DNA from: Lepisosteus oculatus
Lineage: Eukaryota; Chordata; Actinopteri; Semionotiformes; Lepisosteidae
Length of the DNA stretch: 64,000 nt
Assembly: GCF_040954835.1 (NCBI RefSeq)
Contig: NC_090709.1
Coordinates: forward strand, 40,342,975 to 40,406,974
Direction: 5' to 3'
Shown: positions 22,340-33,124 of the stretch, piece by piece
Layout: every line of letters starts with the position of its first letter
Position numbering within the stretch: position 1 is the stretch's first letter
The notes under the pieces: generated by a model
Told to the model about the DNA's origin: nothing
Database searches by the model: none
Seen by the model: the letters and a program-made list of their open reading frames with translations, nothing else
Translations under genes and position numbers: made by a program

Positions 22340-22830
22340 TATTTCTTACTGTGTCTCCTCTCCTGTTGTGTTTATTACTGAGGGACTGCTACTCACTGTG
22401 TCTCCTCTCCTGTTGTGTTAATTACTGAGGGACTGTAACTCACTGTGTCTCCTCTCCTGTTGTGTTTATTACTGAGGGACTGCTACTCACTGTGTCTCCT
22501 CTCCTGTTGTGTTAATTACTGAGGGACTGTAACTCACTGTGTCTCCTCTCCTGTTGTGTTTATTACTGAGGGACTGTAACTCACTGTGTCTCCTCTCCTG
22601 TTGTGTTTATTACTGAGGGACTGTAACTCACTGTGTCTCCTCTCCTGTTGTGTTTATTACTGAGGGACTGTTACTCACTGTGTCTCCTGTCCTTTGTGTT
22701 TATTAATGAGGGATTGTTACTCACTGTGTCTCCTCTCCTGTTGTGTTTATTACTGAGGGACTGCTACTCACTGTGTCTCCTGTCCTGCTGTGTGTGTTTG
22801 TTACTAAGGGATTCTCTGGGATCTCCTCTA
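22340..22830 (-). repeat. 47-bp minisatellite with a poly(A) signal in each unit
   Basis: About nine to ten units of roughly 47 bp contain CTCACTGTGTCTCCTCTCC and TGTTGTGTTTATTACTGAGG. TTTATT gives AATAAA on the minus strand in most units, downstream of NRM. Confidence 0.88.
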
Positions 22831-23224
22831 AGTGTCTCCTGTTCTGCTGTACACACCACACTTCTTACTGAATCCTTCACTAATAAAGACACACAAACAC
22901 ACAACAGGGCAGGAGCTGAAGACGGGGATCAAACAGAGCAGGGGGTCAATGTATACAACTTAAAAAAACATTTAGTTCTTTATAAAAACACCACAGATAC
23001 AAATGCCCCCGGAGAGCAGATACAGTCCTGATTTTACAAGACTGTTTGGCAGGTGACTCTACACCTCTGGCGGCCCTTAATCCAACAGTCACATTCAGAG
23101 CAGGGACACGGGTTCGAAACGCAACCAGCTGTCAAACACTGTTGCCTGGTGCGTGACCCGAGTGTCCAGTGTTTGTTCATGACCGCAGGTCTGGGCAGAC
23201 AGGTCAGCCCTGACCGTGCCCAGA

Positions 23225-24125
23225 GAGAGAAAGACCGGTACTGACAGTGTGCAGAAAGAGAGAGAGAGGTCAGTCCTGACAGTGCCCAGAGAGAGAGACA
23301 GGTCAGTACTGACAGTACCCAGTACCCAGAGAGAGAGACGGTTCAGTAGTGACAGTACCCAAAGAGAGAGACAGGTCAGTGGTGACAGTACCCAGAGAGA
23401 GAGACGGGTCAGTAGTGACAGTCCCCCGAGAGAAAGAGACGGGTCAGCAGTGACAGTACCCAGAGAGAGAGACGGGTCAGTAGTAACAGTACCCAGAGAG
23501 AAAGACAGGTCAGTACTGACAGTACCCAGAGAGAGAGACGGGTCAGCGGTGACAGTCCCCAGAGAGAGAGACGGGTCAGTAGTAACAGTACCCAGAGAGA
23601 GAGACAGGTCAGTACTGACAGTACCCAGAGAGAGAGACGGGTCAGTAGTAACAGTACCCAGAGAGAGAGACAGTGTCACGGACGTCCAAAGGGACTCACC
23701 GTGGGGAGCAGGAGAGCAGAAAAAGACCCATATGCATAGCGGCGAGACGGGAAAAAGGCCCGGGCTCATTAGTGCAAAGAGTTCAGGAATGCCGTATAGA
23801 AACCTGTGCCCTCAGGGAGCGGACGTGGGGCGCCCTGGTGCTAGGCGGGTCTCAGGACACCCGAACGTCAATGCTGAGCCAGGACAGAGTGCAAGACCCG
23901 GAAATATATAGCCCCAGGGAAAGAGAGGGACAGGAAGGACAGCAGACCGGAGACTAGGGACAGGACAGAGAAGGAGCGCCCTCTGGCTGCAGAGGGCGTG
24001 ACAGACAGGTCAGTACTGACAGTACCCAGAGAGAGAGACGGGTCAGCAGTGACAGACCCCCGAGAGCGAGACGGGTCAGCAGTGTCAGTACCTAGAGAGA
24101 GAGAGAGAGAGAGACGGGTTGGCGC
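23225..24125. repeat. 31-bp minisatellite split by a solo LTR
   Basis: Units of GAGAGAGACAGGTCAGTACT plus GACAGTACCCA, about 15 to the left of the LTR at 23674 and about four to its right. The array ends close to the NRM stop codon, so it may be in the NRM 3' UTR. Confidence 0.88.
23674..24003. mobile_element. Solo LTR, Gypsy-like, 330 bp, with 5-bp target duplication
   Basis: The element starts TGTCACGG and ends GCGTGACA, giving TG...CA ends with a 7-bp inverted TGTCACG/CGTGACA. It is flanked by GACAG at 23669-23673 and 24004-24008. Inside is a TATATA box-like motif near 23905. Both flanks continue the same minisatellite, so the empty site is visible. Fish Gypsy-type LTRs commonly have these termini. 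No internal coding region is present, consistent with LTR-LTR recombination. Confidence 0.75.
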
Positions 24126-24155
24126 TGACAGACCCCCGAGAGCCAGCCCCCGGCC

Positions 24156-27100
24156 TCAGTCCTGCCTGTGGTTGGGGGCGCCGGCGCTGGGGCTGCCCTG
24201 GGGCTCGGAGAAGAGCCTCAGCTTGCTGTGCAGCTGGGCGCCCAGGTAGGCGCAGTCCTGGGGGTCCAGCGAGTGCCCCAGGCCGAGGTAGGCCGTCAGG
24301 CCGGCGGCCAGCAGCAGGCGGTCAGGGGGCAGGCAGGGCACGGCCCACAGCACCGCGCACAGCTCCAGGAACACCGGGTGGCGCAGGTGGGCGTACAGAC
24401 GCTGGGCGCGGGGCGACTTCATGGCCAGAGGGTCGCCCAGGCCCAGGCAGTGGTAGTACACCTGCAGCGGGGGAGAGTAGAGGGGGAGTAAGGAGTGAGT
24501 GAGGAGTGCAGGGGGGTGGGGGTGAGAGTAGAGGGGGAGTAAGGAGTGAGTGAGGAGTGCAGGGGGGTGGGGGTGAGAGTAGAGGGGGAGTAAGGAGTGA
24601 GTGAGGAGTGCAGGGGGGTGGGGGTGAGAGTAGAGGGGGAGTAAGGAGTGAGTGAGGAGTGCAGGGTGGGGTGGGGGTGCCCCAGCTGAAGACGAGCAGG
24701 GCGCCTGCGCAGTGTGAGAATACTGGCTATGGTGCGAGTAAACTGGAAGTAAAGAGTGAGTAAATTGTGAGTAAAGAGTGTGGGGGGCCCTGAGTGCTGA
24801 GTGCCCTGCCGGAGACTGGCTATAGTGTGCAGTGTGAGTAAATTGGGAGTAAAGACTGAGTACCTGCTTGATTCCCAGCAGCTCGGGGTAGTCGAAGATG
24901 AGCAGGACAGCTCTGGGTGTACAGGGTGACTAGACTGTGAGTGGAGTGTGAGCAGGGTGTGAGTAAGGCACGAGTACAGTACCTGCTTGATTCCCAGCAG
25001 CTCGGGGTAGTCGAAGATGAGCAGGACAGCTCTGGGTGTACAGGGTGACTAGACTGTGAGTGGAGTGGGAGCAGGGTGTGAGTAAGGCACGAGTACAGTA
25101 CCTGCTTGATTCCCAGCAGCTCGGGGTAGTCGAAGATGAGCAGGACAGCTCTGGGTGTACAGTGTGACTAGACTGTGAGTGGAGTGGGAGCAGGGTGTGA
25201 GTAAGGCACGAGTACAGTACCTGCTTGATTCCCAGCAGCTCGGGGTAGTCGAAGATGAGCAGGACAGCTCTGGGTGTACAGGGTGACTAGACTGTGAGTG
25301 GAGTGTGAGCAGGGTGTGAGTAAGGCACGAGTACAGTACCTGCTTGATTCCCAGCAGCTCGGGGTAGTCGAAGATGAGCAGGACAGCTCTGGGTGTACAG
25401 GGTGACTAGACTGTGAGTGGAGTGGGAGCAGGGTGTGAGTAAGGCACGAGTACAGTACCTGCTTGATTCCCAGCAGCTCGGGGTAGTCGAAGATGAGCAG
25501 GACAGCTCTGGGTGTACAGTGTGACTAGACTGTGAGTGGAGTGGGAGCAGGGTGTGAGTGAGGCACGAGTACAGTACCTGCTTGATTCCCAGCAGCTCGG
25601 GGTAGTCGAAGATGAGCAGGACAGCTCTGGGTGTACAGGGTGACTAGACTGTGAGTGGAGTGTGAGCAGGGTGTGAGTAAGGCACGAGTACAGTACCTGC
25701 TTGATTCCCAGCAGCTCGGGGTAGTCGAAGATGAGCAGGACAGCTCTGGGTGTACAGTGTGACTAGACTGTGAGTGGAGTGTGAGCAGGGTGTGAGTAAG
25801 GCACGAGTACAGTACCTGCTTGATTCCCAGCAGCTCGGGGTAGTCGAAGATGAGCAGGACAGCTCTGGGTGTACAGTGTGACTAGACTGTGAGTGGAGTG
25901 GGAGCAGGGTGTGAGCAGGGTGTGAGTAAGGCACGAGTACAGCACCTGCTTGATTCCCAGCAGCTCGGGGTAGTCGAAGATGAGCAGGACAGCTCTGGGT
26001 GTACAGTGTGACTAGACTGTGAGTGGAGTGGGAGCAGGGTGTGAGCAGGGTGTGAGTAAGGCACGAGTACAGTACCTGCTTGATTCCCAGCAGCTCGGGG
26101 TAGTCGAAGATGAGCAGGACAGCTCTGGGTGTACAGTGTGACTAGACTGTGAGTGGAGTGGGAGCAGGGTGTGAGCAGGGTGTGAGTGAGGCACGAGTAC
26201 AGTACCTGCTTGATTCCCAGCAGCTCGGGGTAGTCGAAGATGAGCAGGACAGCTCTGGGTGTACAGTGTGACTAGACTGTGAGTGGAGTGGGAGCAGGGT
26301 GTGAGTAAGGCACGAGTACAGTACCTGCTTGATTCCCAGCAGCTCGGGGTAGTCGAAGATGAGCAGGACAGCTCTGGGTGTACAGTGTGACTAGACTGTG
26401 AGTGGAGTGTGAGCAGGGTGTGAGTAAGGCACGAGTACAGCACCTGCTTGATTCCCAGCAGCTCGGGGTAGTCGAAGATGAGCAGGATGCTGCAGATGAC
26501 CAGCCAGCAGACGAAGTGCAGGACGAAGCAGAGCAGGGGCAGCCAGGTGTCCCAGGGCGCGGAGCTCACCGACCACAGGCAGGGGGCGCCACTCACCGGC
26601 CGCCAGCAGCGCATCATCACCTGAGACACGCAGACAGGCGAGGGTTCGACCGCTGCAGGCCACACACACGCTGACAGATGTCAACAGACACACCGACAGT
26701 CTGACAATATAGGCAAGCGGCCTATATGACATCACACACGTCTGACATCACACACGTACGTCCCGCGGCTGTCAGGCAACAGCACACAGGGCACAGGGGT
26801 ACCTGCAGCGCCAGCGCGGTGGTGAACACGTAGAAGGCTCTGTTCATGACGCCCAGCACCGCCCGGCAGGCCTGCTTCACCGGAGCCCAGGCGAGGGCGC
26901 TGTGCTGCAGGGCGAAGAGCAGGACCAGCCCCCCGTCCACACACAGAGCCCTGACCACAGCCTGGTCACGCAGGGCCTGTCCCCAGGACACTGAGTCTGA
27001 GAGAGAGAGAGAGAGGGGTTCATACACACACACTGACTGGACACTCCAGGACATGAACACTGCACTGAGAGAGAGAGGGGTTCACACACACACACTGACT

Positions 27101-28999
27101 GGACACTCCAGTACATGAACACTGCACTGAGAGAGAGAGGGGTTCAGACACACACACTGACTGGACACTCCAGTACATGAACACTGCACTGAGAGAGAGA
27201 GGGGTTCAGACACACACACTGACTGGACACTCCAGTACATGAACACTGCACTGAGAGAGAGAGGGGTTCATACACACACACTGACTGGACACTCCAGTAC
27301 ATGAAGACTGCACTGAGAGAGAGAGGGGTTCATACACACACACTGACTGGACACTCCAGGACATGAACACTGCACTGAGAGAGAGAGGGGTTCAGACACA
27401 CACACTGACTGGACACTCCAGTACATGAACACTGCACTGAGAGAGAGAGGGGTTCAGACACACACACTGACTGGACACTCCAGTACATGAACACTGCACT
27501 GAGAGAGAGAGGGGTTCATACACACACACTGACTGGACACTCCAGTACATGAAGACTGCACTGAGAGAGAGAGGGGTTCATACACACACACTGACTGGAC
27601 ACTCCAGGACATGAACACTGCACTGAGAGAGAGAGGGGTTCACACTGACACACTGACTGGACACTCCAGGACATGAACACTGCACTGAGAGAGAGAGGGG
27701 TTCATACACACACACTGACTGGACACTCCAGTACATGAACACTGCACTGAGAGAGAGAGAGGGGTTCATACACACACACTGACTGGACACTCCAGTACAT
27801 GAACACTGCACTGAGAGAGAGAGGGGTTCATACAGACACACTGACTGGACACTCCAGTACATGAACACTGCACTGAGAGAGAGAGGGGTTCATACACACA
27901 CACTGACTGGACACTCCAGTACATTAACTCCAATTATTTGATACATCCTTCATGCAAGTGACTTTAAATGGTGCAAAACGTTTTTTAAGTCGTTCAGTTA
28001 AAAAGCAGACCGCCCAACGTGGGGCTCGAACCCACGACCCTGAGATTAAGAGTCTCATGCTCTACCGACTGAGCTAGCCGGGCTGGTGTGAATATCCGGC
28101 GACGTGTTCTTTTAAATGAATGCAGCGTGTCGTGACACGATCACCGAGCTGCGCGCAAAACACAAACACCAGTGTGTGCAGCGTTTGCGCGGAAGATAAA
28201 CAGCAGAGCAGGAAGAGAAGAGAGCCTTTTTTATTACGAGGTTTCACACCGACTGTATTTACACCACAGGGAAACATCTGCCTGCCTCTCTTAAGCAGAA
28301 AACAAGTAAAAGATCCGAGTAGCTCCAGGAGAGCTTTTATTGATTTCAGATGGATAGATCCTGCGGCAGCTGTCTTTTTTATATATGTATATAATATTAT
28401 TTGACAATTAATTACGAATAACTAATCGGTCGACCAGAATAAAATCTCAAAACACGGAATAATGGCGGACCACCTTCGAATCGCTTCGTAAAGACGGCAG
28501 GAAAACTGAGCGATATATCACCCCCCTACTTCATTTATTTTTTAAAAAGGCAGCGATTTGTGAAAGTGTGCACCACCCACACACACACACATACAGTGAC
28601 CTGGCGCAGGCTGCGATCACAGCTCATGCATTTCTCGTATGAAAACGGGCGCACAGCGAGAGCAGAAAAGGTAAACACCGCCGCCCAACGTGGGGCTCGA
28701 ACCCACGACCCTGAGATTAAGAGTCTCATGCTCTACCGACTGAGCTAGCCGGGCTGGTGCACGCAGCCCCCTGACCCCCGAGTTTTTCTTCATCGCAGAC
28801 AGCTCGGGAGTGAAGGATAAACGTTCATACACACCCACCCACCTACACACACCGGGGCGCCGCCCGTCAGGTTGCGATAAATCGCCCGGAACGACAGGAA
28901 GCGCACGAACTCGGCGCCGGTGCCGAAGACGAAGACGAAGTTGAGGAGGGTGAGGGCGGCCAGGCACAGGCTGGGGAGGGTGACGGCGGCGGCGGCCAT
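24156..28999 (-). CDS. nrm: Nurim (inner nuclear membrane protein)
   Basis: Exons on the minus strand are 28999-28843, 26996-26803 (or from 26990), 26620-26444 and 24461-24156, giving about 275-277 aa against 262 in human. Nurim is a multi-spanning inner nuclear membrane protein related in fold to isoprenylcysteine methyltransferases. Exon 1 encodes a hydrophobic segment and [10 protein letters not shown] (human FGTGVEFVRF). Exon 2 has [13 protein letters not shown]. Exon 3 has [16 protein letters not shown] and [12 protein letters not shown]. Exon 4 has [34 protein letters not shown] and [20 protein letters not shown]. The exon 1/2 junction is the least certain: the phase requires the GTGGGT donor at 28842, and two AGs 6 nt apart are possible acceptors. 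Intron 1 hosts two tRNA-Lys genes and a splice-like minisatellite. Intron 3 holds 13 copies of the exon 3 end. Confidence 0.95.
24475..24675. repeat. Short G-rich tandem repeat abutting the NRM exon 4 acceptor
   Basis: Four units of about 58 bp carry GGAGTAAGGAGTGAGTGAGG and AGTGCAGGGGGGTGGGGGTG. On the minus strand it gives pyrimidine-rich sequence leading into the acceptor at 24462. Confidence 0.85.
24864..26443 (-). repeat. 119/130-bp array of duplicated NRM exon 3 ends with donor
   Basis: Thirteen tandem copies precede the left-hand flank of real exon 3. Each contains the same 44 nt that end exon 3 (coding [14 protein letters not shown]) followed by a GT donor. Exon-end equivalents fall at 24864, 24983, 25102, 25221, 25340, 25459, 25578, 25697, 25816, 25946, 26076, 26206 and 26325, with the real end at 26444. 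Spacing is 119 bp, or 130 bp where an 11-bp GTGAGCAGGGT insert is repeated. Confidence 0.95.
27000..27925 (-). repeat. 61-bp splice-like minisatellite abutting NRM exon 2
   Basis: About 15 units, sense to NRM. The unit nearest exon 2 ends CTCTCTCTCTCAG, which is the exon 2 acceptor itself. An inner block of about 300 bp (27120-27420 and 27420-27720) is repeated, with the same variant units in the same order. Confidence 0.9.
28011..28083 (-). tRNA. tRNA-Lys (anticodon CTT), copy 1, in NRM intron 1
   Basis: This 73-nt gene begins GCCCGGCTAGCTCAG and ends CCCACGTTGGGCG. The 7-bp acceptor stem GCCCGGC/GTTGGGC, the anticodon loop CTCTTAA (CTT, decodes AAG), the A box TAGCTCAGTCGG and the B box GGTTCGAGCCC are all intact. 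CCA is not encoded. A TTTTT terminator follows about 11 nt downstream on the minus strand. It lies in the same direction as the host gene NRM. Confidence 0.97.
28682..28754 (-). tRNA. tRNA-Lys (CTT), copy 2, in NRM intron 1
   Basis: Identical in its 73 nt to copy 1. The terminator TTTT lies about 12 nt downstream. It is only about 90 bp from the 3' end of NRM exon 1, so polymerase III occupancy could interfere with NRM transcription. Confidence 0.97.
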
Positions 29000-29330
29000 G
29001 GGCGTCAGAGAGAGAGGAGACACACACACACGCTCACGCACGCACAAGAAGAAAGGAACCTCCTCTCTCTCTCTGTGTGTCTCGCCCAGCCCCTTCCGCC
29101 CAGAGCGGCGCTGCAGTGAGGCCCGGCGGCCGCCAGGGGGAGCCCTTGCGCCTGTGTTTCCGCCCAGCGGCGAGACACAGGAAAAAAAAAACCCGAATCA
29201 CAGTCTCTCTGCATCCATAAAGCGGGCTTTTAAAATAAGATTTTAAACGAGCCGGGCCCTCGCCGCTGTCAGGACCAGAGGGCCCTGCGAGGCTTTGCCG
29301 AGATCCGTGAGCGAGTTCGGGACCGGAGCG
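29000..29330 (-). promoter_or_regulatory. NRM promoter region, shared with divergent tRNA copy 3
   Basis: GC-rich sequence between the NRM ATG (28999) and a plus-strand tRNA gene. There is no clear TATA. Position makes it the NRM promoter candidate. Confidence 0.4.
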
Positions 29331-29403
29331 GCCCGGCTAGCTCAGTCGGTAGAGCATGAGACTCTTAATCTCAGGGTCGTGGGTTCGAGCCCCACGTTGG
29401 GCG
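29331..29403 (+). tRNA. tRNA-Lys (CTT), copy 3
   Basis: Identical 73-nt gene on the plus strand, divergent from NRM. The 3' flank GCGCCGGATTATTTTCTTG contains the TTTT terminator and is shared, with changes, with copies 4 and 5. Confidence 0.97.
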
Positions 29404-29769
29404 GCGCCGGATTATTTTCTTGCTCAATAGCATTTCGTTATGCCATATGAGTATCATGCCAATGAACTTGAACTTGCTCTGGCTGCGGGGGGACTCACGG
29501 GAAACGTTTTCCAGCTCTTGTTCCCGACGGGATTAATCTCCCTCGCTAATCTCCCCCGTCCACACACAACTCTGACGAACGCGACGGCTGTCTCTGGGGG
29601 CGAAAGGACCCGGAAACCGGGTTTAAAACGCTCAAGACGCGGCGTTTCCGGCCTTGTCCGAGTGGGCACCCCTCCCCACGTCATCAAGCACTTGATTCTA
29701 TACAGCGCCTTTCAAAGGAGGCTTCACAGAACGACAACAGCATGATTCATCATCCAGGGGATCCCCATG

Positions 29770-29902
29770 ACCTGTAAAGCGCTTTGAGTGGAGTGTCCAG
29801 AAAAGCGCTATATAAGTGTAAGCAATTATTATTATTATTATTATAATGTCTTACACTTATATAGCGCTTTTCTGGACACTCCACTCAAAGCGCTTTACAG
29901 GT
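29770..29902. repeat. Perfect 52-bp inverted repeat (hairpin) with 29-bp loop
   Basis: Arms are 29770-29821 and 29851-29902. They are exact reverse complements, each beginning or ending in ACCTGTAAAGCGCTTTGAGT, with an (ATT)n loop. It is formed by the tails of two SINE copies meeting head-on at their (ATT)n ends. Confidence 0.93.
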
Positions 29903-30410
29903 AATGGGGACTCCCCTCCACCACCACCAATGTGCAGCATCCACCTGGATGATGCGACGGCAGCCATAGTGCGCCAGAACGCTCACCACACACCAGCTAT
30001 CAGTGGGGAGGAGAGCAGAGTAATGAAGCCAATTCATAGAGGGGGATTATTAGGAGGCCATGATTAGTAAGGGCCAATTGGAAATTTGGCCAGGACCCCG
30101 GGGTTACACCCCTACTCTTTTCGAGAAGCGCCCTGGGATTTTTAATGACCACAGAGAGTCAGGACCTCGGTTTTACGTCTCATCCGAAGGACGGCGCCTG
30201 TTTACAGTATAGTGTCCCCGTCACTATACTGGGGCATTAGGACCCACATGGACCACAGGGTGAGCGCCCCCTGCTGGCCCCACTAACACCTCTTCCAGCA
30301 GCAACCTTTTTCCCAGGAGGTCTCCCATCCAGGTACTGACCAGGCTCACACCTGCTTAGCTTCAGTGGGTTGCCAGTTGTGAGTTGCAGGGTGATATGGC
30401 TGCTGGCCAT
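29832..30410 (-). mobile_element. 5S-rRNA-derived SINE, near full-length copy
   Basis: On the minus strand the 5' end (about 30410-30300) resembles 5S rRNA. The plus strand reads GGTCTCCCATCCAGGTACTG, ACCAGGCT..., CCTGCTTAGCTT and AGGGTGATATGGC, matching the 5S internal promoter region. A body of about 400 bp follows and ends in AGCGCTATATAAGTGTAAGC plus (ATT)n. 5S-derived promoters define the SINE3-type class, best known from zebrafish. I do not know this family's name. Confidence 0.8.
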
Positions 30411-30658
30411 AATAATTATATTATTATTATTATTATTATAGGAGTTTATGGTGGGCTCTGAATACAGCAGAAGCAGAGGGGGTGAAGACCGGAAGCCGTT
30501 CAGGAGAGGCTGTCCCGCAGAAGCAGGCTGGGAGTCTGTGTGTGAAGGAGTTTCAGGGAAGGGGCTACGAACCACAGCGCGCTCCGGTACTGTACAGACC
30601 CTCCGCGCGTCTCTCGAGGGTGACGTCAGCAGTGCTGGTCGCCCACAGGACCGCAGCG

Positions 30659-30731
30659 GCCCGGCTAGCTCAGTCGGTAGAGCATGAGACTCTTAATCTC
30701 AGGGTCGTGGGTTCGAGCCCCACGTTGGGCG
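30659..30731 (+). tRNA. tRNA-Lys (CTT), copy 4
   Basis: Identical 73-nt gene. TGACGTCA (CRE) lies at 30621-30628, 38 bp upstream. The 3' flank GGCGCCGAAAATTATTTTCT provides TTTT. Confidence 0.97.
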
Positions 30732-30954
30732 GCGCCGAAAATTATTTTCTTAGCATTTGCGATTTAAAAAAAAAAAACAACAACAACCGACGGCCCTGAA
30801 ACGCGGGGGAAAGCGGGAGAGGGTCTGTGAAGCGGGGACGAGGCACGAACTCGAGACGGGCGGTATCTTTCCCCTCATCTACAGCCGGATAACGGGGCTT
30901 TCGCCGGACACGGGCCTCTTTAACAACAACAACAACAATAATAGTAATAAAACT

Positions 30955-31428
30955 AAGGCTGCTGCTGGAGGAGGTGTGAGTGGGGCCAGCAGGGGGCGCT
31001 CACCCTGCGGCTCATGTGGGTCCTGATGCCCCAGTATAGTGACGGGGGACACTGGATTGTAAACAAGCGCCGTCCTTCAGATGAGACGTCAAACCGAGGT
31101 CCCGACTCTCTGTGGTCATTAACAATCCCAGGGTGTCTCTCGAGAAGAGTAGGGGTGTTACCCCAGTGTCCTGGTCAAATACCCCCCTGGTCTTGACCCA
31201 TCATGGCCTCCTAATAACCCCCCTCTCTGAACTGGCTCCATCCCTCTGCTCTCCTCCCCACTGAGAGCTGCTGTGTGGGGAGCGTTCTGGCGCATTATGG
31301 CCCCAGGTGGGGCTGCACACTGGTGGTGGTGGGGAGTCCCCATTGCCTGTAAAGCGCTTTGAGTGGAGTGTCCAGAAAAGCGCTATATAAGTGTAAGCAA
31401 TTATTATTATTATTATTATTATTATTAA
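30955..31428 (+). mobile_element. 5S-derived SINE, 5'-truncated copy
   Basis: Plus-strand copy lacking the 5S head. It ends AAGCGCTATATAAGTGTAAG plus (ATT)n at 31400-31428. It diverges more from 29832-30410 than the 33125 copy does, suggesting subfamilies. Confidence 0.75.
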
Positions 31429-31730
31429 ACTGTATTTTATAGAGCGCCTCTAAAGGTGGCTTCTCACAGCGCTTTATAGGACGAGCACAACAATAAAACA
31501 AGATTACACACCAGCTCAAACACAATGACAGCACACAGAGGAGACTGGGGGTGGTGGTACTGGGAAGAGCAGAGGGGTGAAGGACAGAACCAGTTCAGAA
31601 GTCATCTGGCTGCTGGGAGCTCACAGGGAAGGTTTTCCAGCTTTTTTTCCCCGACGGCTGGAATCTCTCTCCCTCATCGGACCTTTTTTTTTCCCTTTTA
31701 TCTGGAGGAAGAGGCCGGTTCACACGCAAC
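31429..31730. repeat. Unclassified interspersed repeat next to the SINE
   Basis: TTATAGAGCGCCTCTAAAGG... GCTTTATAGG resembles the TATAGCGCC/aagcgcttta ends seen at 29697-29735. Part of it (GAGCAGAGGGGTGAAGGACAG) recurs at 30470-30495. No coding capacity. Confidence 0.45.
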
Positions 31731-31744
31731 TCTGACTTTTTTTT

Positions 31745-32330
31745 TAAAAAAAATTATTAAACGGATAAAGAATTTAGAAATACAACTACAACCAGAGGAT
31801 CAGAAACAGGTACAAGAGGAAAAAAACAACATTTAACCGCCAGAGGTCATGATGCCAATCGTGTGATCAAATTGTATTTTTTTACATCTATCATGTTTTC
31901 CTTGCTTTATTATTTCTCAGAGTTTTTATAGACTGTAAATAGTGTTTCACCTCCACCTCAGAAGTACTAAAAGGGGGGGATTATTAGACCATTTGGATTT
32001 ATGGATGTGAAATTTACCCAGAATGACTAATAAATTAACTAGAAACAAGTGCTCTCTTTCCAAATTTTCTATTACAACGGTATAATAAAATATCAAAATC
32101 CTTCAATCTAAAAAACACCTTTAACTGCCTGCAAACACAAAGAACTCTGCAAGTCCGTCCAAAACAGCTTCATTATGAACAAATAAACGCATCAAAGTTT
32201 CCCCTTCAGCCCGACACAGAACACACACCCAGATCCTCCCGCCCATGCTAACACTGAGAGAGCGCTAACTGGACCGGCTGAAACTTCTGCACAACTTGAA
32301 AATGACATCACGCCGCTCACATATTGAAAA
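31745..32330 (-). mobile_element. LINE ORF2 3' fragment, copy 1
   Basis: Minus-strand sequence closely parallel to 32475-33110, with the same 3' UTR (CCGCCAGAGGT near 31840) and ORF2 C-terminal coding sequence, but with frame-breaking changes. It is a dead 5'-truncated LINE. Confidence 0.7.
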
Positions 32331-32474
32331 TGCTCCAGACGCGGCGTTTCTACCTTGTCCGAGTGGGCGAATCTCCCCGCGTTATATACGGTTTTAAAAA
32401 ACGGTTCAGCTGCTCTTTCTTTCTTTTTTTAACGGCTAAATTCATTCCTGTACCCTGGACACCTTAACAGTTTT

Positions 32475-33110
32475 TTTAAAAGAATTTTTTATTAAATGTG
32501 TAAAGAATTTACAAATACAAATACAATCAGAGGATCAAATTAGGTACAAGAGAACACAAACAGAAAAATAAACAGTTAACCGCCAGAGGTAATAAGTAAG
32601 TTATATGATTAACTTGTATTTTTTACATATATCATATGTTTTCCGTGCTTTATTATTTCTCACATTTTTAATAGAATTTAAATAGTGTTTCAGCTCCACC
32701 TCATAAGAACTAAAAAGGGGAGGATTATTAGACCATTTGGATTTATGGATGTGAAATTTACCAAGAATGATTAATAAATTGACTATAAATAAATGCTCTT
32801 TTTCCAAATTTTCTACTAAACAGTACAATAAAATGTCAAAATCCTTCGATCTAAAAAACACCTTTAACTGCCTGCAAACAAAACTCTGTAAATCCGTCCA
32901 AAACAGCTTCACAAACCTACACCTAACAAATGAATGCACCAAAGATTCCTTTTCCGCCCGATAAGAAACACACAGATCATCCTGCTCATGCTTAAATTTA
33001 AAGAGTACTAATTTCACTGGATAAAACTTATGAATGATTTTAAACGATCTCTCTTTAACTTTATTTGTAATACAAAATCTATCAGGAATTGCTGGACACC
33101 TTAACAGTAC
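32475..33110 (-). mobile_element. LINE ORF2 3' fragment, copy 2 (C-terminal reading frame still open)
   Basis: On the minus strand about 165 codons remain open to a stop at 32601. They include the late ORF2 zinc-binding-like region (LVHSFVRCRFVKLFWTDL) and the tail WSNNPPLFSSYEVELKHYLN typical of Tx1/L1-like ORF2 C-termini. The 5' part of that open frame (33110-33287) is SINE antisense, so it is not a gene. Confidence 0.75.
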
Positions 33111-33124
33111 CTCGGACAACACCA

